Origin: Mycolicibacterium komanii
Lineage (GTDB): Bacteria > Actinomycetota > Actinomycetes > Mycobacteriales > Mycobacteriaceae
Direction: 5' to 3'
Assembly: GCF_001050035.1 (NCBI RefSeq)
Contig: NZ_CVTA01000001.1
Span: forward strand, 124,001-188,000
DNA length: 64,000 nucleotides
Position 1 is the first letter of the stretch. Each line of letters starts with the position of its first letter. Of the stretch, positions 17,366-26,247 are shown piece after piece. Made by a program: the position numbers and the translations under genes. A model generated the notes under the pieces. The model was not told the DNA's origin. It made no database searches and was given only the letters and a program-made list of their open reading frames with translations.

Positions 17366-18280
17366 GTGGCGAATCGAATCCAGGAACTGCTCGGCGTCGA
17401 CTTCCCCGTCGTGCAGGCGCCGATGACCTATATCGCGCGAGCCGAACTCGCCGCCGCAGTCTCCGAGGCCGGCGGCCTGGGCATGATCGAGACGCTGACC
17501 GAGGAGGGTCGCGCGGACCTGTACCGGGTGCGCGATCTCACCGACAAGCCGGTCGCGGCCAACCTGATGATCCAGGGCTGGAAGGCCGACCCGTCGATCG
17601 TCGACACCCTTGCGTCGGCCGGGGTGAGCCACGTCTTCATCTCGGCGGGCGACCCGGCGTTGTTCACCGCGCGACTGCACGACGCCGGCATGACCGTCGT
17701 GCACGTCGTGGGGTCGCTCAAGGGCGCGCGCAAGGCCGCCGATGCCGGTGTCGACGCGCTGGTGGTCGAGGGCGTCGAGGGCGGTGGGTTCAAGTCGCTC
17801 CTCGGCGCGTCGACGATGGTGCTGCTGCCTCTGGTCGCGGAAAACGTCGACTTACCGATCATCGCGGCGGGCGGGATGTGCGACGCCCGGTCGGCCGCCG
17901 CGGCCCTGGTGCTCGGCGCCGAGGGTGTGCAGATGGGCACCAGAATGCTGGCCAGCATCGAATCCGCCGTGCACGCGAACTTCAAGGACGCCATCGTGAC
18001 GGCTGACGATGCCGGCACGGTACTGCTCGACGTCCCCGGCAACCCGACGATGCGCGTCCTGCGCACCGGGCTGGCGTCGCGGGTTGCGGCTCACGACCCG
18101 GGCGCACGGCTACTCGGCAAGATCACCGAGCTCTACTTCGGCGGTGATTTGAACGCCAGCGTGGCCAACACCGGTCAGGTGTCGTCCCGCATCCAGGAGG
18201 TGCTCCCGGTCGCCGACATCGTGCGACGCACGTGGACCGAGATCGATACCGCCTTGACCGACGCCAAGTCGAGGATGTAG
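17366..18280 (+). CDS. nitronate monooxygenase-family flavoprotein
   Basis: A 304-residue FMN protein of the 2-nitropropane dioxygenase/nitronate monooxygenase family, a TIM barrel. Typical segments are FPVVQAPMTYIARAELAAAV, EAGGLGMIE, VEGVEGGGF (phosphate-binding Gly-rich region), IIAAGGM and LGAEGVQMGTRML. It starts at the GTG of GTGGCGAATCG. Many members act on enoyl-CoA or nitroalkane substrates and the true one cannot be read here. It is divergent from the KshA-like operon and may share its control. Confidence 0.88.
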   Translation: MANRIQELLGVDFPVVQAPMTYIARAELAAAVSEAGGLGMIETLTEEGRADLYRVRDLTDKPVAANLMIQGWKADPSIVDTLASAGVSHVFISAGDPALFTARLHDAGMTVVHVVGSLKGARKAADAGVDALVVEGVEGGGFKSLLGASTMVLLPLVAENVDLPIIAAGGMCDARSAAAALVLGAEGVQMGTRMLASIESAVHANFKDAIVTADDAGTVLLDVPGNPTMRVLRTGLASRVAAHDPGARLLGKITELYFGGDLNASVANTGQVSSRIQEVLPVADIVRRTWTEIDTALTDAKSRM

Positions 18281-18288
18281 CCGGGCCG

Positions 18289-19737
18289 CTAGGCGACGTG
18301 TTCCAGGCCGCGCGCTGCGCGCTCGGCTTCCGGACACACCGCACGTTTGGTGCGCGGCCCGCGGGCGCGCTGACGCAGCGCGACCATGGATCCCGAGCGG
18401 ACGACGCCCAACGGACCGGATCCGGCGAACCGCGCGATGCCCGAGGCCCGCAGGGCCAGACCGGCTTTCGCCTGACGGTAACCGACCCGGACACCCGCCG
18501 CGGCGACGACGAGGAGGGCGCCGACGCCCGGCAACGCGATGGCCGCCAACGCGGTCAGCGATGCCGGAACGAGAACCGCCTCGACGACGTGCTCGAAGAT
18601 CGAGCGTGCGCTGGACGGTGCGACGGCGGGCGCCAGCGGTACCGTTCCGGAGACCGACAGCGGTTGGACGGTGCCGGAGGTGGTGACCTTCCCGGGCGCC
18701 GGGCGCGGAGCCATGGTGCCGAAGAGGGAGCCGTCAGCGGGAGCCCCGACGTGCGGCGCTTCGACGGCATGAGGCGCGACGAGGGGACCGCCGGTCGGTG
18801 CGTTCACCTCCCGGGCGTCGAGCGTGCCGCCCCCTCCGATCAGGGACTGAGGCGGACCGGACGACACCGGGATACCGAGCATGGAATAGAAATCCGACGG
18901 AACCCGGGTGACCGCGCCCACCACCGTCGTCACCATAGTTTGCAGGGATGTGATCGCATCGATAACCGGCATTTTTGATGTCGGCAGTGCCGCGAGCGAC
19001 TCCGACCAGGTCACCACGGCACCGTTGATCGTGACGAACGCGTTGGTCAGCGGTCCCGGCTTGGGTCCCGGCGCCAGCGGAACGACGTCGTTCGTCGTCT
19101 CGGTCTGCGAAGCCGCCGAGCCGGCTTCGGAGGCAGATGTTGGGCTCGGGTTCGAATCGGCTTGAGTCCCCGAGCCGTCGGCCGGCACCGTCGAGACCGA
19201 CCCCTCGGTGTCGGTTTCGGTCTCAGTCGACAGTTCCTGGCTGCTGGCGGTCTGGTCCTCGGTGGTCTGCGTCTGAAGGCCGGCCTCCGCACCTTGTTGC
19301 TCGGCGCCGGGCGTGCCCTCGGATTCGGCGGGCGCCGTCTCGGATGTGGCTGTGGCGGTCTTTTTTGTCTCCTCGGAGGTGGCGTCCGTCTTCTCGGTCG
19401 TAGCGTCCTTCTTGGCGTCCCTGTCGACGCCGCCCCGGAAGATGGTCGTTGGCCGGGTGAATCCGCCCTGCTGCCGCGACGGAGAGAGCTTGGAGAAGTC
19501 CGGGAGACGGAGACGGAAGCGTCGATCGAGCTTCGGCTGGGTGCTGGTCGAACTTCCCGTGGTCACCGAAGAGGTCGTGCCGGAAGAGTCGGCACCGGTT
19601 GTGGTGCCGGAGCTCTGGCTGGTCCCGGTCGAGCCGCCACTTGCGCCGGAGCCCGATTCGTCGGCGCTGGCGATGGCACCGCCGGCGCCGAACAGCAAGC
19701 CGGTAGCGAGTACACAGACACCCGCCGAAACGCGCAA
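18289..19737 (-). CDS. secreted Ser/Thr-rich protein of unknown function
   Basis: About 480 residues with a signal peptide (GVCVLATGLLFGAGGAIASA, predicted cut before DESGSG), then a long low-complexity region rich in Ser, Thr, Gly, Glu and Gln, a middle segment (VVPLAPGPKPGPLTNAF) and a hydrophobic C-terminal stretch (ALAAIALPGVGALLVVAAAG) that may anchor it. It looks like a cell-envelope protein. The start is uncertain: no ATG or GTG is available; TTG at 19737 begins the signal peptide, but GGACGGAGG lies just before in-frame ATC/ATT codons. The frame extends to 19878. Confidence 0.7.
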   Translation of the reverse strand: MRVSAGVCVLATGLLFGAGGAIASADESGSGASGGSTGTSQSSGTTTGADSSGTTSSVTTGSSTSTQPKLDRRFRLRLPDFSKLSPSRQQGGFTRPTTIFRGGVDRDAKKDATTEKTDATSEETKKTATATSETAPAESEGTPGAEQQGAEAGLQTQTTEDQTASSQELSTETETDTEGSVSTVPADGSGTQADSNPSPTSASEAGSAASQTETTNDVVPLAPGPKPGPLTNAFVTINGAVVTWSESLAALPTSKMPVIDAITSLQTMVTTVVGAVTRVPSDFYSMLGIPVSSGPPQSLIGGGGTLDAREVNAPTGGPLVAPHAVEAPHVGAPADGSLFGTMAPRPAPGKVTTSGTVQPLSVSGTVPLAPAVAPSSARSIFEHVVEAVLVPASLTALAAIALPGVGALLVVAAAGVRVGYRQAKAGLALRASGIARFAGSGPLGVVRSGSMVALRQRARGPRTKRAVCPEAERAARGLEHVA

Positions 19738-20270
19738 AGGTGACGTGGGAATGATCGCCTCCGTCCAAAAGAGAACCCTCGTGGAGAGGGTTTGATAAGA
19801 GATTGTTACACAAGAATGCCCCGGCAATACAGACCTATTGGTCAGGTCCGCGGTCAACTCGCGACAGTTCTTTGCCAATGAAGAATCTTCGTGAATAGTG
19901 CGCCAAGATCAAACACGCGGAAATCTGCGCGTGGGTTAATCCCGGGTCGGCGACGGTCGGTGGTCGTCGACACTGCTTCAGACATGATCGCGGCAGGTCA
20001 GCCCAGGTGCCACGGCGGGTGGAGGCCCTGTGGACCGGCCCGCGACCCCGTCCGCGAATGCCCGCCGCTCGACTTCGAAACAAACCCGCCGGCCGCCGAT
20101 CTTGTTGGCGAATTGGTAGCCGGGATTCCGTCCTCGGAAGACCACCACACGTCGTTTTAAGCGGAAGGTCTAAACAGCCCCGGCTCGGGCGGCCGCTGAC
20201 AGACTGTCCACGAGCCGGTGGCGCGGGGCGTCACCGCTTTCGAATGAGGTCCGGTGAAAGGCGGAACGCG
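19738..20270. other. intergenic region with leader hairpin
   Basis: About 530 nt separate the divergently oriented secreted-protein gene and the P450 remnant. It contains the leader hairpin at 19774-19792. I looked for upstream cytochrome P450 helices (for example an I-helix A-G-x-E-T) in the three forward frames and saw none, so the missing part of the P450 is absent and not frameshifted. Confidence 0.45.
19774..19792 (-). promoter_or_regulatory. leader stem-loop before the secreted protein gene
   Basis: On the minus strand AACCCTC and GAGGGTT form a 7-bp perfect stem around a 5-nt loop, followed by CTCTTTT and then GGACGGAGG. It could be an attenuator, a stability element or a structure near the initiation site. 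Confidence 0.4.
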
Positions 20271-20771
20271 ATGACGGCGAGCGCTGACGAAGGTGTGCGC
20301 GACAGCCGGGATAGCGACGCCGAGCAGGCCCCAGAGAAGGGGGGCGTCCCCTCCCCCTATGACTCCGGCCCCTACCACCACGACCCCGAGGTCGTGCGCT
20401 TCGAACCACCCGCACCCCACGTCACCCGCTCTGTCACCCGCGACGTGACGTACTACGGCGAGACCGTTCCCGAGGGCAGCGCGATGATGATGATCGTCGG
20501 GGCGGCCAACCGTGACCCGCGGCGGTTCGGGCCCGACAGCGAGCGGTTCGACATCCACCGCCCGCCGCGCCAGCACCTCGGCTTCGGGGTGGGCACGCAC
20601 TTCTGCCTCGGCAACGCGCTCGCACGACTGGAGGGACGCATCGCGCTCGACGAGATTCTGCACCGGTTCCCCGACTGGCACGTCGACCTCGCCTCCCTCA
20701 AAAGCGACGCCGAGCTCAGCCCGACATCCACCGTGCGTGGATGGGAGTCGATGCCTGCCGTGGTGGACTGA
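20271..20771 (+). pseudogene. cytochrome P450 remnant (C-terminal part only)
   Basis: The open frame from ATG 20271 encodes 166 residues. From about residue 40 onwards it is the C-terminal part of a bacterial cytochrome P450: the K-helix ExxR (EVVRFEPPAP), ANRDPRRFG, the haem-binding loop FGVGTHFCLGNALARLEGR with the Cys ligand, and the usual C-terminus. The N-terminal about 250 residues, including the I-helix oxygen-activating motif, are missing; the first 40 codons are unrelated. It cannot be a working P450 and is probably a deletion relic, although the frame itself is intact. Confidence 0.8.
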
Positions 20772-20890
20772 CCGACGAGCCGTCCGACCAAGCACAGAGG
20801 CTTCGCCCCTGACGATTCTGCGTCGGAGGCGTTCAGCTGCCCGGCTGCCCGGGCCGCGTACTGGAGTAACACAAAGTGGAGGAAGCGCAC

Positions 20891-21862
20891 ATGCCAGAGT
20901 TCGACTACGAAGAGATGAAACGGGAAGCCGAGCAGCACATCAGGTTCGAGAAGGACAGAAAGAACCGGATCGCCTACATCACGTTCGCCCGGCCGGAGGC
21001 CCAGAACTCGACGACGATGGGCATGCGCCAGCTCTACGCCGACCTGATCCACAAGTGCAACGTCGACGACGACGTCAAGGTCGTCGTGATCCGCGGCGAG
21101 GGCGAAGATTTCGGCAGTGGCGGCGACCTTCCCGAGCAACGCGGCATGTTGGAGAACCCGGGCATGCCGCTGCTCCATGAACTCGCGATCAACGACGATG
21201 ACGTCAAGTACCCGCCGGGTGGCTCGTATCGCTACCTCTCGACGGTGACCGACTTCTACGCCAAGGCGCGCGCCGGCAACCGTCCGCTGCAAGAACTTCG
21301 CAAGATCAGCATCATCGAGGCGAAGGGGTACTGCTACGGCTGGCATTTCTATCAGGCCGGTGACGCCGACCTGGTGATCTCCTCCGACGACGCGCTTTTC
21401 GGCCATCCGGCGTTCCGCTACGTCGGCTGGGGGCCGCGGCTGTGGTGGTGGGCCGAGACGATGGGTCTGCGCAAGTTCTCCGAGATGTTGTTCACCGGAA
21501 GGCCGTTCAGCGCCAAGGAGATGTACGAGTGCGGCTTCCTCAACAGCGTGGTGCCCAGAGATCAGCTGGAAGCCGAGACCGAGAAGTATGCGCTGGCCTG
21601 CTCGAAGTCCCGTCCCACCGACACCGTCGCGGTGCAGAAGACGTTCCTCGAGCTGTACAAGCAGCACAAGGGTGAATACTTCGGGAGCCTGTTGACCGGC
21701 ATGGTCGAAGGGATGCTGCCGTTGATCCAGAACGATCAACAGAACGACGTCGATCTCACCGAGGGCACCTTCGAGAAGGGGCTCAACAACGTGGTCAAGG
21801 ACAACGACCTGAACTACCCACCGGAGTGGCGGCTGAGCCGGTCGGGACGCAACAAGCCCTGA
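20891..21862 (+). CDS. crotonase-superfamily protein (enoyl-CoA hydratase/isomerase-like)
   Basis: A 323-residue crotonase-fold protein. The ATG at 20891 is preferred because GGAGGAA lies 6 nt upstream. The acyl-CoA oxyanion loop is visible as IRGEGEDFGSGGDL, and the second loop as EAKGYCYGWHFYQAGDADLV with FGHPAFRYVGWGP. At the two hydratase glutamate positions I read Tyr and Ala, so simple enoyl-CoA hydration by the standard mechanism is doubtful. It starts a four-gene operon with a CoA-transferase, an SDR and a kinase-like protein. Confidence 0.82.
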   Translation: MPEFDYEEMKREAEQHIRFEKDRKNRIAYITFARPEAQNSTTMGMRQLYADLIHKCNVDDDVKVVVIRGEGEDFGSGGDLPEQRGMLENPGMPLLHELAINDDDVKYPPGGSYRYLSTVTDFYAKARAGNRPLQELRKISIIEAKGYCYGWHFYQAGDADLVISSDDALFGHPAFRYVGWGPRLWWWAETMGLRKFSEMLFTGRPFSAKEMYECGFLNSVVPRDQLEAETEKYALACSKSRPTDTVAVQKTFLELYKQHKGEYFGSLLTGMVEGMLPLIQNDQQNDVDLTEGTFEKGLNNVVKDNDLNYPPEWRLSRSGRNKP

Positions 21863-21866
21863 CACC

Positions 21867-24227
21867 GTGTCGGCGCTGACCGGCTTCCGGGTCGTCGAGG
21901 TGGCCGAGCGGGTCACCGGCGAGTACTGCGGCAAGCTGCTCGCCGATCTGGGCGCCGACGTCATCAAGGTCGAGCGGCCCGGGTGGGGCAGCCCCACCCG
22001 GGCGCTGGCGCCCCTCATCGGCGACGACGGGCATGAGCGCAGCGGGCTCTTCGCGTACCTCAACACCAACAAGCGATCCGTCGAATTCGACACCGCCGCA
22101 GTGCACGACCTGATCGCCACCGCCGACGCCGTGATCGACGACCACGGTGCGACGTGGGCCGTCGAGCACGGGTTGACCCCGGAGGAGGTCGCTCGGCGCC
22201 ATCCCCACGTGGTGTTCTGCACCGTCACGCCCTACGGGCGGACAGCACCGCCGGAGTTCGATAATGCACAGAGCCTCAACGTCTTTCACGGCAGCGGTTG
22301 GGGGTACCACACCCCCAGCCACGCCGACCCGGACCGGCCGCCGCTGAAGGGACCCGGCCGATTCCTCGCCGACTACGAGGGCGCCCTCGATGCCGCCCTG
22401 TGCGTGACGTCGGCGCTGTTCGATCGGCTGCACAGCGGCCGAGGTGAGTACATCGACGTGTCACAGCAGGCGGTGCTGGCTTCACGAGCCGATTGCATCC
22501 TCGGCCGGTTCGTCGCCGGCGAGATCACGCCGCAGAATCGCCGTGACGACTATGACCAGGCGGGGCCCGCGACGTTCTTCGCCTCGCGCGACGGGTTCGT
22601 CTACCTCTACATGACCAACCGCGCACACTGGCTCGGCCTCAAATCCCTGATGGGCGCTCCGGCCTGGCTCGACGAATTCGCCGACGACTGGCTGGAATTC
22701 GGTGTCACACCGAGGCGTGTCGCCGACTTCCGTCGCGGTTTCGCCGCCTGGATGCGCGACCGGCCCGGCGACACCACCGCGGAACAGGCACAGCGGCTCG
22801 GCGTTCCTCTGGTACCGGTCAACGGCGCGGCCGAACTCCTGCGTTCGCAGCAGTACCGGCACCGCGGGTTCTTTCGCGACGCCACTCATCCCGTGCTGGG
22901 TGCCGCCACCTACCCCACCGTCGGTTACCGGCTCAGCGCGTCGCCGGCCGAAATCACCCGTCCCGCACCGAGCCTCGGCCAGCACACCGACGAGGTGCAG
23001 GCCGAACTCTTCACGCCACGAACGGCCCCCGAGGTCAAGCACCCGCAACTCAAGATCCCGAAGGACACGCGGGGAGGCCCCCTGCAGGGTGTGCGCGTCG
23101 TCGAGCTGACCAAGGTGTGGGCCGGACCGTACGCCGGCAAGCTGCTCGCCTTCCTCGGCGCCGAGGTCATCAAGGTCGAGTGCTCGGCGACCCCGGAGGA
23201 GATGCGCGCCTACGGTGGCACCGACATCAACCACGCCCCCTACTTCTTGAGCATCAACCCCGAAATCCTCAGCGTCGACCTCGACATCAAATCACCGCGC
23301 GGCCGGGATGCCGTGCGGGCGTTGATCTCTCGTAGCGACATCGTGCTCAACAACCTGCGACCCGGCGCGATGGAACGGCAAGGCCTCGGTTTCCGGGAAC
23401 TGACCGAGCTCAAAGCCGACATCATCTCGGTGTCCATCAAGATGTGGGGCAATGACGGGCCGCTGGGCCACCAGACCGGGTACGCACCGTGTTTCGCCGC
23501 GCTGGCGGGCCTCGCCGCGTTGGTCGGTTATCCGGACGGGCCTCCCCTCGGCGCGAGTATGCGCTACGGAGACTCCACGGTGGGCGCCGCCGCAGCGTTG
23601 GCCGCCGTCGCGGCACTACTGCACCGGGAGCGCACCGGCCGGGGCCAGTTCGTCGACGTCTCCGCCGTCGAGGTGCTCTCGTCGATGGTCGGCGACTGCC
23701 TGTTCGAGCAGAACCTGACCGGCAGCCTGCTCGGCCCGGACGGCAACCGCCATCCCGACATGGCGCCGCACGGCTGCTACCGCTGTGCGGACGGCGAGTG
23801 GATCGCGATCGCCGTGACGAACGACGATGCCTGGCAACGCATGTGCGTGGCATTCGGTGCCGACGACCTCGCGGCCCGATATCCGACGAGGGACGCACGC
23901 CGCCGCGACGCCGAGGCCCTGGATGCCGAACTGAACGCCTTGACCCGCCACCACGACGCTTCCGGCCTCGCGCACCGCTTGCGGTCGGTCGGCGTCGGCG
24001 CGGCCAAGAGTGCGACCGCCACCGACGTGATCGGCGATGAATTGCTCTGGGCACGCGGCACGTATCGTTTCGTGTCGGATCGAGTCGAGGGACAGCGACC
24101 GGTGCTGGGGCCGTCGTGGTCGATGACCCGGGCCGCCCGGATCGAGCGCGGCGCACCGGACCTCGGAGAACACAACGACTATGTGCTCGGCGACATCCTC
24201 GGGCAGACGGGAGTGAGGAACACATGA
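21867..24227 (+). CDS. double-domain class III CoA-transferase (CaiB/BaiF)
   Basis: At 786 residues this is a tandem fusion of two family III CoA-transferase domains; single-domain members are about 400. Each half opens with the same motif (FRVVEVAERVTGEYCGKLLA; VRVVELTKVWAGPYAGKLLA) and each has a candidate catalytic Asp (FLADYEGALDAAL; RYGDSTVGAAAAL). Such fusions are common in actinobacterial steroid and terpenoid catabolism and transfer CoA between carboxylic acids. The GTG start lies 4 nt after the crotonase stop; the end overlaps the SDR start (ATGA). Confidence 0.92.
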   Translation: MSALTGFRVVEVAERVTGEYCGKLLADLGADVIKVERPGWGSPTRALAPLIGDDGHERSGLFAYLNTNKRSVEFDTAAVHDLIATADAVIDDHGATWAVEHGLTPEEVARRHPHVVFCTVTPYGRTAPPEFDNAQSLNVFHGSGWGYHTPSHADPDRPPLKGPGRFLADYEGALDAALCVTSALFDRLHSGRGEYIDVSQQAVLASRADCILGRFVAGEITPQNRRDDYDQAGPATFFASRDGFVYLYMTNRAHWLGLKSLMGAPAWLDEFADDWLEFGVTPRRVADFRRGFAAWMRDRPGDTTAEQAQRLGVPLVPVNGAAELLRSQQYRHRGFFRDATHPVLGAATYPTVGYRLSASPAEITRPAPSLGQHTDEVQAELFTPRTAPEVKHPQLKIPKDTRGGPLQGVRVVELTKVWAGPYAGKLLAFLGAEVIKVECSATPEEMRAYGGTDINHAPYFLSINPEILSVDLDIKSPRGRDAVRALISRSDIVLNNLRPGAMERQGLGFRELTELKADIISVSIKMWGNDGPLGHQTGYAPCFAALAGLAALVGYPDGPPLGASMRYGDSTVGAAAALAAVAALLHRERTGRGQFVDVSAVEVLSSMVGDCLFEQNLTGSLLGPDGNRHPDMAPHGCYRCADGEWIAIAVTNDDAWQRMCVAFGADDLAARYPTRDARRRDAEALDAELNALTRHHDASGLAHRLRSVGVGAAKSATATDVIGDELLWARGTYRFVSDRVEGQRPVLGPSWSMTRAARIERGAPDLGEHNDYVLGDILGQTGVRNT

Positions 24228-24985
24228 CCGTGTTGTCTCAGACGGTGGCGCTGGTGACCGGCGCCAGCAGCGGGATCGGCGCGGCGACCGCCCGCGCGCT
24301 GGCCACCGAGGGCGCATCGATTGCACTGGTGGCGCGGCGTCGCGACCGGCTAAGCGCGCTCGCCGACGAGATCGCGGCGGCCGGCGGCAAGGCACTGGCC
24401 GTGCCCGCCGATGTCACCGACGCCGAACAGGTGGCGGCCGCGGTGGCGACGACCGTCAACGAGTGGGGCCGCCTCGACACGTTGGTCAACAACGCCGGCC
24501 TGTTGCGGATGGGCGACGCCGCCGAAGCGCCACTGGCCGACTGGGAGGCTCTGGTGTCCGTCAACATCCACGGCGTGCTGAACGCCACGCGTGCGGCACT
24601 CCCCCATCTGATCGCCGCGGCCGCCGACTCCCCGCGCGGCGTCGCCGATGTGGTCACGATCAGCTCGACCGGCGGGCGGGTCGCCAGGCCGGGAACCGCC
24701 GTCTACTCGCTCACCAAGTTCGGCGTCAACGCGTTCAGCGAGGGCATCCGCCAGGAACTCATCGGCAGGCGGGTGCGCGTCGGAATCGTCGCGCCGGGCA
24801 CGGTCGAGACCGAGATCTTCGATCACCTTGACCCGCAGGCGCTCACGGCTCAGCAAACCAGGACGGCGGGAATGGTGAAATTGAGACCCGAGGACATCGC
24901 CGACGCGGTGGCGTACATGGTGACACGCGACCGGCGCGTCGCGGTCAACGAGATCCTGGTGCGCGCGGCGGAACAGACATGGTGA
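24224..24985 (+). CDS. SDR-family oxidoreductase
   Basis: A 253-residue classical short-chain dehydrogenase: TGASSGIGAATARAL (cofactor loop), NNAG, TISSTGG with the active Ser, and YSLTK with the Tyr-Lys pair. RRRDRL after beta-strand 2 suggests NADP preference. The ATG overlaps the CoA-transferase stop and its own stop lies 7 nt inside the next gene, so it sits in the middle of a tightly coupled operon. It probably oxidises a hydroxyl intermediate of the same pathway. Confidence 0.9.
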   Translation: MTVLSQTVALVTGASSGIGAATARALATEGASIALVARRRDRLSALADEIAAAGGKALAVPADVTDAEQVAAAVATTVNEWGRLDTLVNNAGLLRMGDAAEAPLADWEALVSVNIHGVLNATRAALPHLIAAAADSPRGVADVVTISSTGGRVARPGTAVYSLTKFGVNAFSEGIRQELIGRRVRVGIVAPGTVETEIFDHLDPQALTAQQTRTAGMVKLRPEDIADAVAYMVTRDRRVAVNEILVRAAEQTW

Positions 24986-26244
24986 AGCTGGACTGGGTGC
25001 GCGGCGACGCGACCGGCCTCGCGTTCCCCGCCCACCCGGACGCGCTGCGCGAGGCAGAGACCGGTTTCCTCACCGACGCGTTGCGCGCCTACGGCACGCT
25101 GTCGGCCGACGACAAGGTCGTCGCCATCGATCGTTTCGATGAGGTATCGGGTGGCAGCACGGGGCGCAAGGCCGCGCTGACCGTGCGCTATTCGGGTGGA
25201 CGCCCCCACAAGCGCACCGACCTGTTCGTGAAGTTCTCGCGCGACTTCGATGATCCGATTCGCGATATCGGACGCATGCAGATGGAGTCCGAGACCCGAT
25301 TCGCCGCGCTCACCCGCGCGCCGGGCTTTCCCATCACCGTGCCGGCCACCCTGTTCGCCGACTTCCACCGCGAGACCGGAACCGGGGTGATGATCAGCGA
25401 ACGAATCGCGTTCGGGGCCGGCGGCATCGAACCGCAGCACCACAAGTGTCTGGACTACGAGATGCCCGATCCGGCAGGGCATTACCGGGCGCTGCTGACC
25501 GCGGTGGCCCGCCTGGCGGGAACCGAACGGTCGGGTCGGCTGCCCGCCGAGCTGCTCGCCCGGTTCCCGGTGGATCTGCGCGCCGCGACAGTGGGCGAAC
25601 CGCCGGTGTACAGCGCCGACCAACTCGAACGCCGACTGCGCCGGCTGGTCGAGTTCGTCGAAGGTCATGAGGGCCTGTTCCCGGCGAACGTACGGTCGTC
25701 GTCGTTCCTGAAGAGACTCGTCGCCGAGGCGCCGAAGCTGATTCGGCGTGAAGCGGAGGTGTTCGGGCTGCTGAGCCCCGACGCCGATTATCTGGCGTTG
25801 TGCCACTGGAACGCCAACGTCGACAACGCCTGGTTCTGGCGTGGCGACGACGGCGAGCTGTGCTGCGGCCTGATGGACTGGGGCTGCGTCAGCCGGATGA
25901 ACGTGGCGATGGCGGTGTGGGGTTCACTGTCCGGGGCCGAAACATCGTTGTGGAACGACCATCTCGACGAGCTGCTCGAGATGTTCTGCAAGGAGGTGCT
26001 CGCGAGCGGCGGGCCGGCGCTCGACCCGGCCACGGTGGAGCGCCATCTGGTGTGGTACGCGACGCTGATGGGCGTCACGTGGCTGCTCGACGTGCCGGCG
26101 CTGATCCGCAAGCGGCTGCCCGACGCCGGGCCCCACACCACGCGCACCGATCCGCGGATCAGATCCGACGAAGGGGTCCGTGCACCGTTGCAGATGTTGA
26201 CCAACGTTTTGAACGTATGGCAGACCCGGGGCGAAACCAGCTGA
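24979..26244 (+). CDS. aminoglycoside phosphotransferase-like protein with altered catalytic loop
   Basis: A 421-residue protein with the outline of an APH/choline-kinase-type fold: an N-terminal lobe (DLFVKFSRDF with a candidate Lys), a central ALCHWNANVDNAWFW loop and GLMDWG, matching the HxDxxxxN...DxD layout. The first catalytic Asp is replaced by Asn (HWN), so kinase activity is questionable. Members of this family are found beside CoA-transferases and SDRs in mycobacterial catabolic clusters. It overlaps the SDR by 7 nt and ends 3 nt from a convergent gene. Confidence 0.68.
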   Translation: MVKLDWVRGDATGLAFPAHPDALREAETGFLTDALRAYGTLSADDKVVAIDRFDEVSGGSTGRKAALTVRYSGGRPHKRTDLFVKFSRDFDDPIRDIGRMQMESETRFAALTRAPGFPITVPATLFADFHRETGTGVMISERIAFGAGGIEPQHHKCLDYEMPDPAGHYRALLTAVARLAGTERSGRLPAELLARFPVDLRAATVGEPPVYSADQLERRLRRLVEFVEGHEGLFPANVRSSSFLKRLVAEAPKLIRREAEVFGLLSPDADYLALCHWNANVDNAWFWRGDDGELCCGLMDWGCVSRMNVAMAVWGSLSGAETSLWNDHLDELLEMFCKEVLASGGPALDPATVERHLVWYATLMGVTWLLDVPALIRKRLPDAGPHTTRTDPRIRSDEGVRAPLQMLTNVLNVWQTRGETS

Positions 26245-26247
26245 GCT

